Positions 12,601 to 27,600 of a stretch of 64,000 nt of DNA are shown here, piece by piece (positions within the stretch are counted from its first letter, which is position 1; the number at the start of each line of letters is the position of its first letter). A program made the position numbers and the translations under genes. The notes beneath the pieces were generated by a model that was given only the letters and a program-made list of their open reading frames with translations, was not told where the DNA came from and did no database searches. Source of the DNA: Rhyacophila brunnea (Eukaryota > Arthropoda > Insecta > Trichoptera > Rhyacophilidae); contig JAGYXB010001103.1 in NCBI GenBank assembly GCA_022495005.1, positions 558,001-622,000 on the forward strand, written 5' to 3'.

Positions 12601-15600
12601 TCCGGTTAACAACCAAATGTGCTGCCTATTGCCCTACAAGAAGCAACAAGAATTTTAAAAACTGTAATATTGATATACAGTCGAACTTGGTTATTCGGAA
12701 CTGGTCACGGAAATAGCGAGATCTCGGATGTAATGAGGAAACATTCGTTGACATTTTAGTTTATGATTTTCTCCATACATTTATTCACTTTTATAACGAG
12801 CTACTTCTCGGGTATACCGAGCAAAACTGTTAAAAACAACATTTTCGACCCTAAGCAATAAAATCTGACCGGGCAGTTAACTAGACCGATGCCGCCGGGA
12901 TCGAATTACGTTTATGACACTAGTTAAGTGTCTAAGAACCTAATTGGAGTTTTCGCCGACAACATTGAAAAAGTATCCACGCATATGTTGCATGTAAAAA
13001 ATCCAAGCTTTGTGAAGTCAGTAGGTACCTACCAGCGCCGGCACTTCATTACTTATTTTGTAGTTTATGAATGCCATGCTTGCTTCGGGGATTTTTATGA
13101 TGGTTTTCAGATTTTTTATGTTCTATACTTAAATAGAACATGGCGCGAAAAATGTTATATAACGGTATAACGAGTAATTCAGTCGATTCCATCTTTCGAC
13201 TGTATTTCAAATGCAATGATACATAAGAAACTTAAAGAATTCTTAAATCTTGGCACCATGACAGAGAAGAGAACTGGGCAATCTCACATCGGTGTGTAGA
13301 TGCTTTGCTGCTGCCAGGAGAAGCCTTGGAGCTGGCAACTGGATCGGCTCATGATCTAGCATTGTACAAGTTGACAAATGTTGACAGCGACAAAAAGGAA
13401 AGAAGAAGTAAGACTGATTACCTTCATAAACGTGGCATCTGGATCCCTCAGTGACGCACAATCAAGCCCAAATGCACAACTTCCAATTACTTCCAAGGTA
13501 TATCTCCCAATGAATTCCTTCATTTCAATCGCTTCATCAATGTCTGAAATGAAAAACACTAAGGTAATTGGGAAACTGGAAAGAAGAAAAGCCTAAGTTA
13601 CGAGGGTGGGTCAATAATTCCTTAGAAAAAAGCATTAAAACAGTTTTTATTTTTGTATTTTTTTTTTATTTCTCAACATAATCTCCTTGGAGCTCAATAC
13701 ACTTGGTTAGACGTTTCTCAATTTTTTTTAAACCGTCAGAAAAATAAGTTTTCGGAAGGTCCTCAAAATAAGCATTTGTCCGATCGATGACTTCTTCATT
13801 TGAAAAAAAACGTTGTCCACTTAGCCATTTTTTTAAGTTTGGGAAAAGGAAAAAGTCACTGGGGGCTAAATCTGGCGAATACGGTGGGTGGTCGACCAAT
13901 TCGAACTTCAATTCTTCAATTTTAGCCATTGATCGTAAACATGTGTGAACACGGGCATTGTCCTGATGAAAGAGGATTTTTTTCCTGTTTAAATGAGGCC
14001 GTTTTTCTTCAATTTTGTTTTTTAGCTGGTCCAATAAAGATGCATAATAATCCCCTGTTATTGTTTTTCCTTTTTCCAAATAGTCAACGAAAATAATTTC
14101 ACGTGCATCCCAAAATACAGTAGCCATAACCTTACCAGCTGATTTTACGGTTTTCGCCTTCTTTGGACATGGTTCGCCTTTCGCAATCCACTGCTTTGAC
14201 TGTTCTTTCGTCTCGGGAGTATAGTGGTGTATCCATGTTTCATCTACAGTCACAAAGCGACGAAAAAATTCATCCGGATTGCGTTGCATGAGCGACAACA
14301 GGGCTTTAGAGGCCACCACCCTATTGCGTTTATTGTCTACTGTGAGCAAACGCGGCACCCATCTTGCAGAAATTTTTTTCATGCCCAATTTGTCATGTAA
14401 AATAGAAATGACGCTACCTTTTGAGATCCCTGTAACCTCAATTATCTCACTCAACTTTAATCTTCGGTCACTTAACACCATATCGTGGATTTTATTGATC
14501 ATTTCTGGTGTAGTCACCTCTACAGGACGTCCTGAGCGTGGTTCATCCTTTGTTGATGTACGACCACGTTTAAATTCATTTAACCAGTTATAAATAGTTG
14601 CAAGTGAAGGAGCAGATATGCCGTGAACTAAATCCAACTCATTTTTTATTTCCTTTGCTGTTAACCCTTTTATATTAAAATGTTTAATAACAGCTCTAAA
14701 TTAAATTTTCTCCTTTTTTTGTAAACAAGCAAATTTTTTTTTTAAATGTACGAGAAACACACAACAACCCGACCAATCTGATTGAAACTTCGCAGCATAC
14801 TGAATCGGTAGTGCCGCTGCATGAAAACAAACCTCTTACAGTACTAGTCGCGCCACCTGTCGGCTTTTCTAAGGACTTATTGACCCACCCTCGTAATTTG
14901 AGGTGTTTGTTGTACTTACTGTGAAAGTGTTTTTAGAAATCTATTATTATCTATAAGAAAGAGTCTATTTGATCCAATGACTACGTGGGCCACTAAAATT
15001 CTGAGTACAGTACAATGATACGCCGTATATATATCGCACCGTGAGTGTAATACCAAGGCATTTGCAAATTTTTCAATTTCGAGATTAAATGCAAAACAAC
15101 TGCAAAAGTTGTGAACTTGATAATGTAAAAGTGAAGTAACTGAAAAAACATGCAATATAATGTAGATATAAACTAAATATTATGGTTTCTCTATTTCTCC
15201 TAACAAAACAAAGACTTCAAACCCTAATAATATTATATCCAAAATATGTCTTTTGCAGATGCCTTGGTTTAACACTCACGGTGCGATATGTATAAGGCCT
15301 TCAAAGAGAAGTCAAACAATATATTATTATATTAAAAAGTGAGTCCAATTTGTACTCTCATGGTTATGTGAAAGCATCGTAGTCGGTGTGATTGTGGTCA
15401 ACATCAAAATTTACATCGTCCAAGGTCAACTTTTCATGAACTAAAATATTTCAAGAGTTCCACAGGTTCTTCCAATCAAAAAACGTTGGGAACAAAGATG
15501 TTGAAAAAAACCTTCTATAGAAATGGAGCCTATTCTAACTAGTTAAGACGATAATATGTTTTTGTTAATTTTCTTAGCCAAATGGATAGAGTCAGTGACG

Positions 15601-18600
15601 TCCCGTGGGGGTAGGCAGATTGAGCGTCGCTATGGGGCGGCAGTTACTCAAAGGGCGGCAAATCGAGGAGAATCATAAGTTATAATATATAGAAAAAAGC
15701 TACCTACCTAAACTTAGTAATGACGGAATATCTTTCCAAATTTATTAATTACTTAACATAAAAGGCTTAACAGGACTGTAATTTTTTTGTCGGGTTTGCG
15801 ATGTCTAGTTTACTTCCGTTGTCCTTCGACGTCACGTCCTTAATGAGTAGCAATAACACTTGCAAATTTTCAAATTTTATTTGAATTATAGGTAGGTACT
15901 TACATAGGTAATTTAAAATGTATCCAAATATTTTTGCACTATCCTATCACTCCTATCACTATACCTATAGCGAGTTTTGGAAGTTATCGGGTGTATTTTA
16001 AATGTATCTGAAACCGTGGACTCGCAATATTGTCTATTGAAGCAGAGATGTCATTTAAAATAGATTTAGTGGTATATATTTTGTTTGTAATGTATCGATA
16101 CAACATATTTCTTAGATATTGGAGTCATGAAAGGATGATAAAAAAAATGGGGCGGCTTTTGGCGCTGCCTAGGGGCGGCAGTTTGTCTAGGGACGTCACT
16201 GGATAGAATTTTTATTTCTTTGTTCAGATATATAGTGGAACAACTTATCCTTGATTGCGATTTCTTCTATTACTTAGGAATTACTTGGGGTAAAGTTGAT
16301 TACTGTCACTGTTATTATTTCCGACTGCTCATACATGAAGTCTATTGCAACGTTTTCTGTCGTTTGGCGTCGCTCTAATTACGTCATATTTTCTATCACA
16401 ACTATCGAACTTCACACTTAGGTATGTGGTATGTTTATAGTAATTATTTTTTTAATATACTCTGCAGTAATGTTTATCTTTTCCAAATGTTCAAAATTAA
16501 ACCTATTCCCTGCGCCATCTATACTATACTATACTTATCAAATTTTATTTTGAAAATTGGTATAGAACACACTTACCAGTACGATTCTTGAGGAACTCAG
16601 ACATTTGCTGTCCACATTGCTGTAGCAGGTTCTCCATTCCGCGGAGTTTACCTGAGCTGAACGTTGGTGTCAAAATTGAACGCACATTCTTCCATTCTTT
16701 ACCCTGAGAACAAAAAAAAAAGAAACCACATTGTTTTGTGAAGTTTTTCTATTCATTATCCTGCTGTCAACATTATATCTAAGACGCACTCCGTCGTGAA
16801 TCAAAGAATATGATAGTTTTGATAGAAAGTGATGAAAAAGAAGAGTCAGTGAGCTGGACCAATCAAGCGAAGGAACATACTGGGATAAAGTTCATTCTAC
16901 CCATAGAGAGCAGTAGACTGTAAGTCTGTCCCAGCCCTATCAGGGAGAAATAATAAAATTTCATCGTTACTTACTTACGTTACTCGATAGAAGTAAAACA
17001 CCACAGGAATAAGACCATAGGAACGATAAGCAATTGTTCATCGTGAATTTTTCCTCACAATCTTCAGATGACAGCTGTAACCGGTAACTGTATGTATGAC
17101 AACTATTTGGATTTTTTTTCACCTCACTACTGCAAACACAAACTTTATAGTGGCGGTATCATTATCAGAGGAGTTATTTTCTCAAATGTTTTGCCTTTAA
17201 TTAACTTGAAAAGTAGATCAAAGGCCCATATTTTATTTACATTTCCATCTAGAAACCGACCATGAAAAATTGATTGGTCTTCTTCTTGATCTTCACATTA
17301 AAAAAAAGTTGGTTTTTGGCAAAACATGACTTGTGAAATGAAAGACGCGTGCCACTTCACTGAGCCTTGTATGGTGACAAAACGGGCCACACGCGCCCCT
17401 GTCCTGTTATCTCAAATCCCGTGGGTTCTGTGCTATAAGTATTCATTATATTTCGAGTGCTTAAAGTCAGACAACGTTATCTACAAAAAAGTGTTTTTTG
17501 TTTTTTTTGAGATAACGTTATTTTACATGTACGGCTATATGATAGTCAAACAACGTTATGTCAATCTTTCTTAATTTCTGATTAAATCGTCAGTAAAGTT
17601 TAACGCTAACTACATAAGTTAGCCTTGTTTTCATATTTTTTTTAAACTATCCCTATAAATTTTAACATCATAAGCAAGATAAATGTACAATACACAATAA
17701 ATTATAAAATATTAACATTAGCTTTTAAGGGCACACATGCTTACCTAGAGTTTCTGTTTTTTCATTTAAAGTTGAACTATGACATTGAATACTAGGTATG
17801 ATTTTTAAAGTGAAAGTGATATTATGTTACATCTCTTTTACGCATGCTAATATGATTAAAAAGTTTTTCTTTCTCTTTCTGTCACATTCGAATTTGATTA
17901 CCAAAGTTTAAACATTTACTATGCGTATTAGCTGACGTGCTTCGTCGTTTACAAATTATAACATGAATTTAAAAAATATATGTATTTATAATATTAAATA
18001 TATTTTATAATGTACACAGATTTTTTTAACAACTATATTATATATACTTTTATTTATTTGTCGCATATTCAAAATGTTCTTGCTATATTAAAATCTTTTT
18101 TTTAGCCGGCCAAGTAAATCCGTATTTTTGGCCATAGACTAATAGAAAAAACTCTCTGCTGTCAGATTATGTTGATAGCAAATTGCAAGATACCTAACGA
18201 AGGAATTGTGTTTTATATCAGGAATAAGAAACACTATCTGTAAGTACAATATTATGTTATTTATTACTGTAGTAGTATTCTGTGTGTTTTGCATATATTA
18301 TTCAAGTGTTAATTTATTGTTTTCTTAGTCTACACATACTTTCAATGTTTCATAATTCCGACTACTTTTTTTGAGGTTAGTTTAGAGGTTATTGCGAGAA
18401 TGCCTGTGATTTCATATTTATTTGTTTGATATAATCTAAGGCGTTCTAGTTGTTATTAAACATGTTACCTACCTGATTACTTTATTTTAGTTAATCAATC
18501 TTTTTTGATGCTTTGTATTATCACTAATCCGTTTTAATTACCATTCTTCAAACAGTCGCACACTATAAAAGATTAAAAATCACACTATTAACAGTTCATA

Positions 18601-21600
18601 TGTTATGTTTTTTGCAGATGGAGAAAATGTCTACCGAGATCTTTGCTTGTCGACGGTTTCATATGAATAAGATGGAATGAAATAAATCTTTTAATTAATA
18701 ATGAAATAAATCCGACTTTCGGCGTACGATCCGAACATGGCGTGATTCATATAATATTATTTATGACGTAGACCATCAAGCATATATACCCATTTTATAG
18801 ATTTAATAGTACAATTACAAAAGGTAAATATAAAGTGACTAATGTTTGTAACCTATAGCTATATCTATCTCGCATACATATTTAAAAAATAAAACAATTT
18901 TATAATTACATTTTTGCACTAAATTTATTATCGATAATGATATAAAAGTTGCTAAATTGATTCATAATATTCTAAAATATAATATAATTTTGCATATCAG
19001 TTACTTGTATCATATCAGGTATGTCATTTGGTAGAGCTTACTCTCCAAGTCTTTTCTTTTTCATCCTCAATATCACTTTGATATTAGAAACATTGTCTTT
19101 CTAACACCATTTCAAAGACTTTAAGTTTTCTAGATGCTGTATATTAATTCTTCTCTTCGGCTATATCTGCATCTTAGTTGCAGCATATGGATACAATGCG
19201 GCGCCTCCAAGAATCTCTGTCACTCTAGTTTTTTTGCATCGTTCCAGGTCATACTAGCAGCCCGTAACTCCGCCAGATATGCTATATAGATAGTATTTAG
19301 CGGCCATCCAGGACGCCGGAATCCGGTTGGCTTGAAGAACAGGCAAACCAGATTGGGATTCTCTTCAGGCACTCGCAGCACGTGGCCGGGCCAGGTACAA
19401 AGTTGCGTATTCACTCTCAGCGTGATGGGAGGCTATTTGGTGCGTTCTTTTATCTCCCGTTACTTCTAAAATTACCGCACACCCAGTATCCGTCGTAAAC
19501 ATCTGTTCTCGAAGCTCAGTATACGGTTGCTCGGAGCCTTTGTAAGGTGCCATGACATAAAAACTAGTAAGATATTTAAAATAGCTGCTAGAATGAATAC
19601 ATTGTTGAAAGGAAATGAAAACTGATAATATGATATATCAATTAATTTGTCCATCTGAAGTTGTAGATATCAGTTAATAATTATGTGTTATACCAGTAAT
19701 TAAATGCTGACTTCAAATGAAAATTGACTATTAAATATTGAAATAATATATTACCAGTTTTGATTTTTTTAAGTACTATACTATATCCATGGTTCATATT
19801 ACAATGTCATAGTAAAACTTAGAAGAATAAAATATGTCGTAAGACGAAATCAATCTTGGGGTTTTAATATAAGTTAAATAAATAGTACACAGCTAATTTG
19901 TTATTACTTTGAATACATGCCATGTCTTTACATCAATAAAAAACAGAAAAACAATTTAATAATGTATAAATATTTATATAAGACTTAACAGCGTCTAGTT
20001 AGACATCTAGTTAGACACGATGACCTCCATTTAATTTCCTCTTATTTTAAAATTCACCAAGATATATCCTAATAAGTAGGTAAGTATATTACATTTGTAC
20101 ATATAATAAGTAAATCAAGTACTTAACATAAATAATTATACTGTAAAATTAAATTACAATTGAAGCAGTATATATGGACCCCACAGAGTAATTAACAATA
20201 TAATAATTTATATAATTATATCGGGTATATACTATATTGACACATTTTAATGAAGTCTATTTTTCTTGGTACCTACGTTCAATGATAAATGTTGTTTTAT
20301 ATTGTAACATAAACAATGGTAATATGCATTGATCTTTCTGATTTTTAAACTGTGATATCTATTTTATATATCTATTGATTTCTATGTTTATTATTGATAC
20401 ATTATTTATTTCAAATACAATAATTTCAAAACTAACAGTAAATAATATATAGAAAGCGTCATGTTGTTTAGTTGGAACATCTACTAGGAAATTCCATCCA
20501 ATCCAAATTCAATTTTTACCAGGTCTTAGGTTTAGGTTTACTTGTAGGTCAGTTATTTTTGGAATAAAATGAATCCCTTAAAAAATATGAAATAAGAATA
20601 GAATGATAAATATTTGTGAAAATTTACCAAATCAACATGTTTAACGTGAATATTTTCACACTAAAATGATAAATATTGTTAAGAAAATATACACAAACAG
20701 TTCATTCAGAAGTTATGACGTTTAAAAGATCCCGCGAGTTAACTCGTGCGTGGCACTGATCAGTTATGAGGTGATATCAGTTATAATCATTTATGAGGAA
20801 TGGTTATAAGCCATTGGCACAACCAATTTGGTTTTTGACCTTGAGAACAAAATGTACTTTTTACACGGAACCAAAACTCACGGCTGCAGAGACGAATGCT
20901 TATACAAAATATGGCACAGTGGAATCGCCAGCAAGATCTGCAGGTATCATTATTTAGATGTAAGTATACATATTATTTTGAATTTCATAAAATTACACTC
21001 GTTCTGGGTGTCTCGTAACAGTAAACTATATTAGTAAATTAGATATATCTTGATGAACTATAAAATAGTGATGTAATATAGACTTGTTGAAAATATATTA
21101 AGCATAATAACATTTAAAATAAAAATTTAGAAATTCAGCCTTTCTGGTTCTCTAATATTCATAGATCTACTGGTTCTGGGATCTACTATTTCTGGCAGTA
21201 GACAATTCATATAAAAGTGATATATCTTTTTTTCAATCTTTTCAATCCAAAATGTCTCGTCTTTTTTGATTAATTCTATTTTAACAGGAAAATTATGTCC
21301 CGTCCAAACTCCAAATAAACAGACATCTTTCTTAGTAATATGAAGCTGCCCCTGAATCTGGAAGTACCAATCGTGATTTTTATCTATTACCATATTCCTG
21401 TCTTTATCTACTTTCCAAAATTTAATTTTTTTCTGTACAATAGCTTCATCTGCACTTATTCCAGCAGCTGAGAAAGGACATTTTATTTCAATAATTGTAT
21501 CATCATCGCTGATGCCATCTGGCGTTGCACCGATAAAATCATACACATCATCGATAAACAATCCACATCTCTCAATCTTAATCCGTTCTTGTACACTAAG

Positions 21601-24600
21601 CTGTTGTAAAGCTATTGATTCATTTTCTTTACCATATTTTACCGCTTTCACGTTGGCTAATGATTGGCTATATAATAAACGTTTTACCAAAGGCCCAAAT
21701 TTTGTATTTTCTCGCCGCTTACACACCTTACCAAAAACAGAGGCAGTAAGAAGGTTTCGTCGCCTTTCTAGCCATTCTGCACATTCAGATTGTAATACGG
21801 TGCGTCTTTCTATATCCCTCCTCTCATAGTTTGTCAGTTTGAGTTTTTTCAAAAAAGTTTCTTTTAACAATTGATATTGATTTTTGTCCATATCAGGTTT
21901 TTGGCAACTCTCTCCATAATCTGGATTAGATAAAGGAACAGTATGTATTGGTTTTCGCCAAGATTTTCCTATTTTTTTTTTATTTATTTTCAACCTTCTT
22001 GATTCTAAGCGATTTATGAAGGCTTTTGGGCTATTTTATAAACTTGTTTTTGAATTGTGCAATGTAACTTATTTGTATTAAATGCGATTACCGCCGCTGC
22101 ACATCGTCCCATGTACGATTGTCTTTGAGAGTAGTTAATTCTCTTGCCGCCTACAAATTTTGCAATCATGTTATTAAAAGATTCTGAAATATTAGTAGAA
22201 AAATTATAAATTAAACTTTTTGAATTTAGCACCAAGCGAGAATTATATATCATTAATTGAGAAAATAGACTGCATTCTTTTAATGCTGGTACATAATTTA
22301 CATCAAGCATGTCCTCTGTATTTGGTTCATTTGTACAAAAATATGGTAGACAAGAAGTATGGTCTCCAAAAACATGGTGCGGTCCATTAAATAAATCTTT
22401 TTTCAGAGCGATAACCTTTTCTTCGAAAGTACTATCTTGTAGTTTTCTATACTTGATTGCACCTATGACGGCTTTCCGCAGACGTCTTTTTCTTGACGCA
22501 ATGATTTTTCTTACATTCAAGGGATATCTTGTGTCTTTGGTTAATGCCTCTATTTTGCCACAATAATTTCTAATTAAATGGTTTTTACATTCAACTTTCT
22601 CGACAGTTACATTCGGATATGGGTGACAATCAAGAATTTTTTTGTATGTGCTGGAATCTCCATCAGCAATCAATTTTGAATAAATCAATCCATGTGTATT
22701 AATAGATTCTTTAAAGCCTTCTAATATTGCTGTAGATTCCATTCCACCTGACGGACCGGTATAATTTAAAAAGCATTTATGTTGTTGAGCAGGGATATTT
22801 TTATTTTTAGCTTTGGCGCACAAATCGCAATATTTATTTTTCACTGACATGTACAAAATCTTTCCGGTTCTTTGACCAATGATCGTGGCAGCGCCAGATG
22901 CTGCGGAATAATTGCATCTGTATGAACGTTTCGACCAACAGCCGTCTGCAACAACTGATATCATGGGAATACCAGAAGAATCGACGTCACCATTTTCGAT
23001 TGCAAGTTGTCGCTCTTCTTTCGCAGCGTTTTCCATACTCTTATTTTTGGTTTCTTCAAACCACTCGTACACCTTCTGTTGACTCTTTCTGTATGTTCTT
23101 GCTGTAATCGATGGTACGTCAATTGCTGAACACATTTCTTCCAGATTTGAAAATCCACTGCCGATACTGATTATACTGGATACAAATGCGTCACACAGAT
23201 TCATTTTGTTTTGTTCATTTCAGTGGTATATAATTTTAATTTTTTACCACAAAGTTTACATTGAATAAAAAATGTACTACTAAAGTTATCCCGATTTTCC
23301 CCAAAAATTTCTAAATGTGATAAATTACAATTAAATGGAGAATCATGGTGGCTAATTAATTGAAGTTGTTGGAAAAAATATGAAAAGTCTATAATTCTAC
23401 GGCCTTCTACACGGAATTTAGGGCTTGAATCTTCAATTTCATTTTCTATAATAAATTCTTCGTGTTCGTGTTCAAATGTGGGATGAAATTCTGGTTCAGG
23501 TAGTATGCTTTGAGGATTTCCATGCTCAGGCATAGTCTTCGGCAATATATCAATACTATAATACATTCAAAAATATTAGTTTAGTAGATAGTTAACAGAA
23601 AACAAAATGTATAGCTGCTATTAATTATTGTACCAGATTATAATTTTTGTCACAGACACACTAATTTCGAATAAGACATGGCACAAACATAATATAAAAA
23701 TAATATAAGTACAAATGATCATTATACTTAATTGTGTGTATTAATAAGTAATACGCAAAACTTCCTTTTGCAAGATAAATAAATATTGTGAACCAAAATT
23801 TTCTGTGAAATGTGGTTTTTTCAACTATGTATAATTATGTCAAATTATAAAATAATAATTTCAAACCTTTGTGTTTTTAATGTATTAATATTTCCATCTT
23901 TTCTCCTACGTCTTTTTTTGGAACTTCCAGCCATCGGATAGTGAGTTCGTGGCATTTTTTGTAAGTACAATCGATATAAATAATTGTGATAATATTGTTA
24001 GGTACCTATGTCAAAAACCGAGGATGAAAATTTCGCATTCCCGCTGAAATAAATGACGTTCATAGTATTGCCAGGCTAAACTTTCGAAATTAAAGTTAGT
24101 TTTTAAAAAAAAAATTACATTGGAAAATATTATGTAAGTACAGGCATCCATTATTATGTTATTTGATGAAAGTATTCTTTAAAATCATCTGTATTATTAT
24201 AATCTCGCAAATTCATAATTTAGTAAAAGTTAAATTTTCTGTAATATAAACATCAGTAGGTACCTAACCTATGTTGATTCATAATTTTGGCTAAGTAAAA
24301 AATATAGATATTTTTACTTCGCGATGTGTTTGGGGTGTTCTAAATTATGTAAGTATGTTTAATAACAAATGTGAAATTCGTAAAACCTCATGTGTATTAT
24401 TTATTAAATAAAAATAGTAAAACTAATAGTAGATACAAATGGTGAAAAACTTCATTCTCTTATTTACTAAAATATCAATTCAATAATATTTTAGTAGATA
24501 TGGCAATACTGGACGACCCGATATATGTCACTGAAATAAAATAAAATCTATCACAATTTATAAAATACATACCTACTACAATCATAATTATTTTGAATGT

Positions 24601-27600
24601 AGAGGGAGATAGTTATAGAAAGGGACAGAAAACTGATTGCTATGTTGCAATATTAGGCAAAATAGATTGCAACAGTGTTAAAAATTATAATGTATGATTT
24701 AGTATGACATAACGTAGAATTGACGCAAATACAAATTTCTTCAGATTTTTTTTTGTTTTGTCCTCAAATGTCAAAATATGTTTTCCTTTTGAATAATATG
24801 TTCGAATTTGTGTTTGTTTCGCCTATTTTTGTGTTCAATTTGTAGCATTCACTTTTATAAACATATTTTTGTACAATACTTGTGTGTTGGCGTATTTTTT
24901 TGGTCATATAAAGTTAAAATAATACCAGCTAAAGATTCCATACATCATACACCAATTCGCAGGTGGGTCTGGCGGATATCAAGATGGTCGAATATTTCGT
25001 GGAAACAGTTGTTTTAAAAAGGTCTCTATTTAGTATTATAAATTTATAACTAACAAGATATTTCATCATTTATTCAATGATTAATGATAAACCTTCTGAT
25101 ACGTAGCTTTATATTATTTCGTATGTCTATAATTGTAGCATATTTAAATAACAAAATGTCCACTCGCTTCCATTAGATTTAGAACCAATAGAAACTGCAA
25201 ATATTATAATTATACTGAATATATTTTACTACATTATGTTTTATAACATTACAACTATCTATAATAAATCGTTTGAGATAATAATTAAGGGAAAAATTTG
25301 TCATCATCACAGCCTATTAATGTCACAAAAATATAAATAGTTTTTCTACAAATCTTACGTACTATTCAGGCTTAACCTCTGAAAATACCAGAAAATAGCT
25401 GACATGGAACACCTTCCCCCTTAAATAAACATTTTCCTTGTTGAGTTACAAGAATCTAAAATAATGATTTTTGGCTCTCCTGTAAAGTTGCACTTTTGTA
25501 GATAGTGTTGTTTGACACTAAGCCCTCGATTTTATGTGTATCACTAATACACGTGTCATCTTTGCACCTAAGTCTCGAACTAAACATTCAAAAGGCAAAT
25601 ATTGCAAATAATATTCCTCACCTTCATATTGATCAGCATCTTTTGTACATAAATAGGATTCTTGGCCAGAAAAGTAAACCTGTCGGTGAAATAATCGAAA
25701 TCCTTTATCATGACCGTTTTGATGAGTTCAGGGTCTTTCACTAACAGCAAAGGGCGGCGACCTTCAAAATATCCTGGAAAAGATTTAAATCAGTCTCGAT
25801 TATACGATCGGCGGAAACTGTCAGTCAGATACACATTAGTGTCACATGAGATCATGTCATGGATTCCGTAACCGAGGAAATAAAATACGCAAATCGAAAT
25901 TCGGAAAATCATCGACACTTCACAAAAGTACTACTGTACATTTTCGGTAATTATTGACCCAATTGTCATCCGATACGTTCGTGAAAAATAAGAATTATTT
26001 TACTTTGGCCAAGACTCCAGGGTACGATTCAAAATGAACTTTCACGATCTGGACCTGCAAGGTTCGATCGGATCTGCAAGTCGGCCAGTGTAATTTGAGC
26101 TTAATGGAATAGTGATCTTGACTAGGGACTCCAATCCCGGGATCCCGAGCTATTTTCGATACCTATGAATCCCGGGATTGATAAACATAATCATGGAAAA
26201 TAAAATAAAAACGAAAATATAACAGAAAAAATACTTTTAATAACAAATAACTACATTAGAAATAAACTGAGTTTGAATGAAGTTTGATTTATATCCATTT
26301 GTAAGTTGCTGATTCATTTTATTTTTTCATATAAATTAATAAAAATGAGAATGATTGGAAAAAAACAATGCTTCGCACTATTAACAAAGTAATTTCACCA
26401 TGATCTCATACGTTTTACGGCAGTTTCATATTTAGCCGACTAATTAGATTTATGAAGCGGAAAGGCCATAAGTACCTACACCTTAAGTTGCTTTACTATT
26501 TTAAATCTCGCTAACCCATTCATTAAGTCTTTACTATCAGAAACAGCAATCTCATATTAAATTCACATTATTATTTATATTACAATATTATTTACTCCAT
26601 TAAACTTATGTATTTCTAAGATTGAACGTATGCAATATTAAAAATAAATGTCTTAAATAGTATAAATTATACTAGATTTATTTTTGACTGATTTTATCAA
26701 TGTTATTTTTAAATATACAAATTTTATATTGACAATGGAAAAAAATGCCAATCACGGGACCAGTCCCGGGATCCCGGGATTGTCAAATTGTAATCCCGAA
26801 ATCCCGGGATCAGATTTTTGGCTCGGGATTGGATTCCCTAATCTTGACTGAAAACTTTTTTACCTAAAGAAAGATTTTATATATTTTTTTAATTGTAACC
26901 GATCATCTGGATATTGTATGGATTTATATGGAAGTAAATGATTCTATAAACGGCATTTCGCTTTATAGCCAACTTTCCAGGAACATATCTTGGCTGTAAA
27001 GAAAGATATTAGTGTATAATAAATGTCTTTGTAAAATTGTGTATAGTAAAATTGCGGTGTCTTATTGCAGATGTGAAGATCTCTTCACATAGTTTTGTTT
27101 GTCCATATTGTTTTAGCTCTGTTTTTTGTATCTTATAGGTGTTTTTTTTAGAGGTATAGAACTTTAAGCTGGCAGTACTTTTTTAATTGGCGGCCATTTT
27201 GTCAGCTGTTAAGTGATTTATGTTTAGGTTGGTTTGGCATTTCAACATGAATAGACTGACGCCTGAACAACGCTTCCAAATTGTGAAAATTTATTTTAAA
27301 ACAAGATTGCCGTTGATCCCGATTTTCATAAGCGAATTTTGTTTAGCGATGAAGCTCACTTTTGGTTGAATGGATACGTCAATAAACAAAACTGCCGTAT
27401 TTGGAGTGATGATAATCCTCAAGTGTATGTTGAGACACCGTTACATCCAGAAAAATTGACTGTTTGGTGTGCTTTATGGGCTGGTGGAATAATTGGTCCG
27501 TACTTCTTTAAAAACGATGCTGGCCAGAACGTTACAGTCAATGGTGACCGCTATAGAGCCATGATTACTGACTTTTTCGTTCATCAATTGAACAACCATG

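Noticed and set aside
18619..18681. Short frame after a TTTTTGCAG (starting MEKMSTEIF) with nearby AATAAA as a terminal exon
   Set aside because: Only 20 codons, no upstream partner exon, and very AT-rich surroundings.
21127..21993. Viral YqaJ recombinase transferred to the genome
   Set aside because: It is the C-terminal continuation of a Mutator-like transposase separated only by a frameshift, so it belongs to the transposon.
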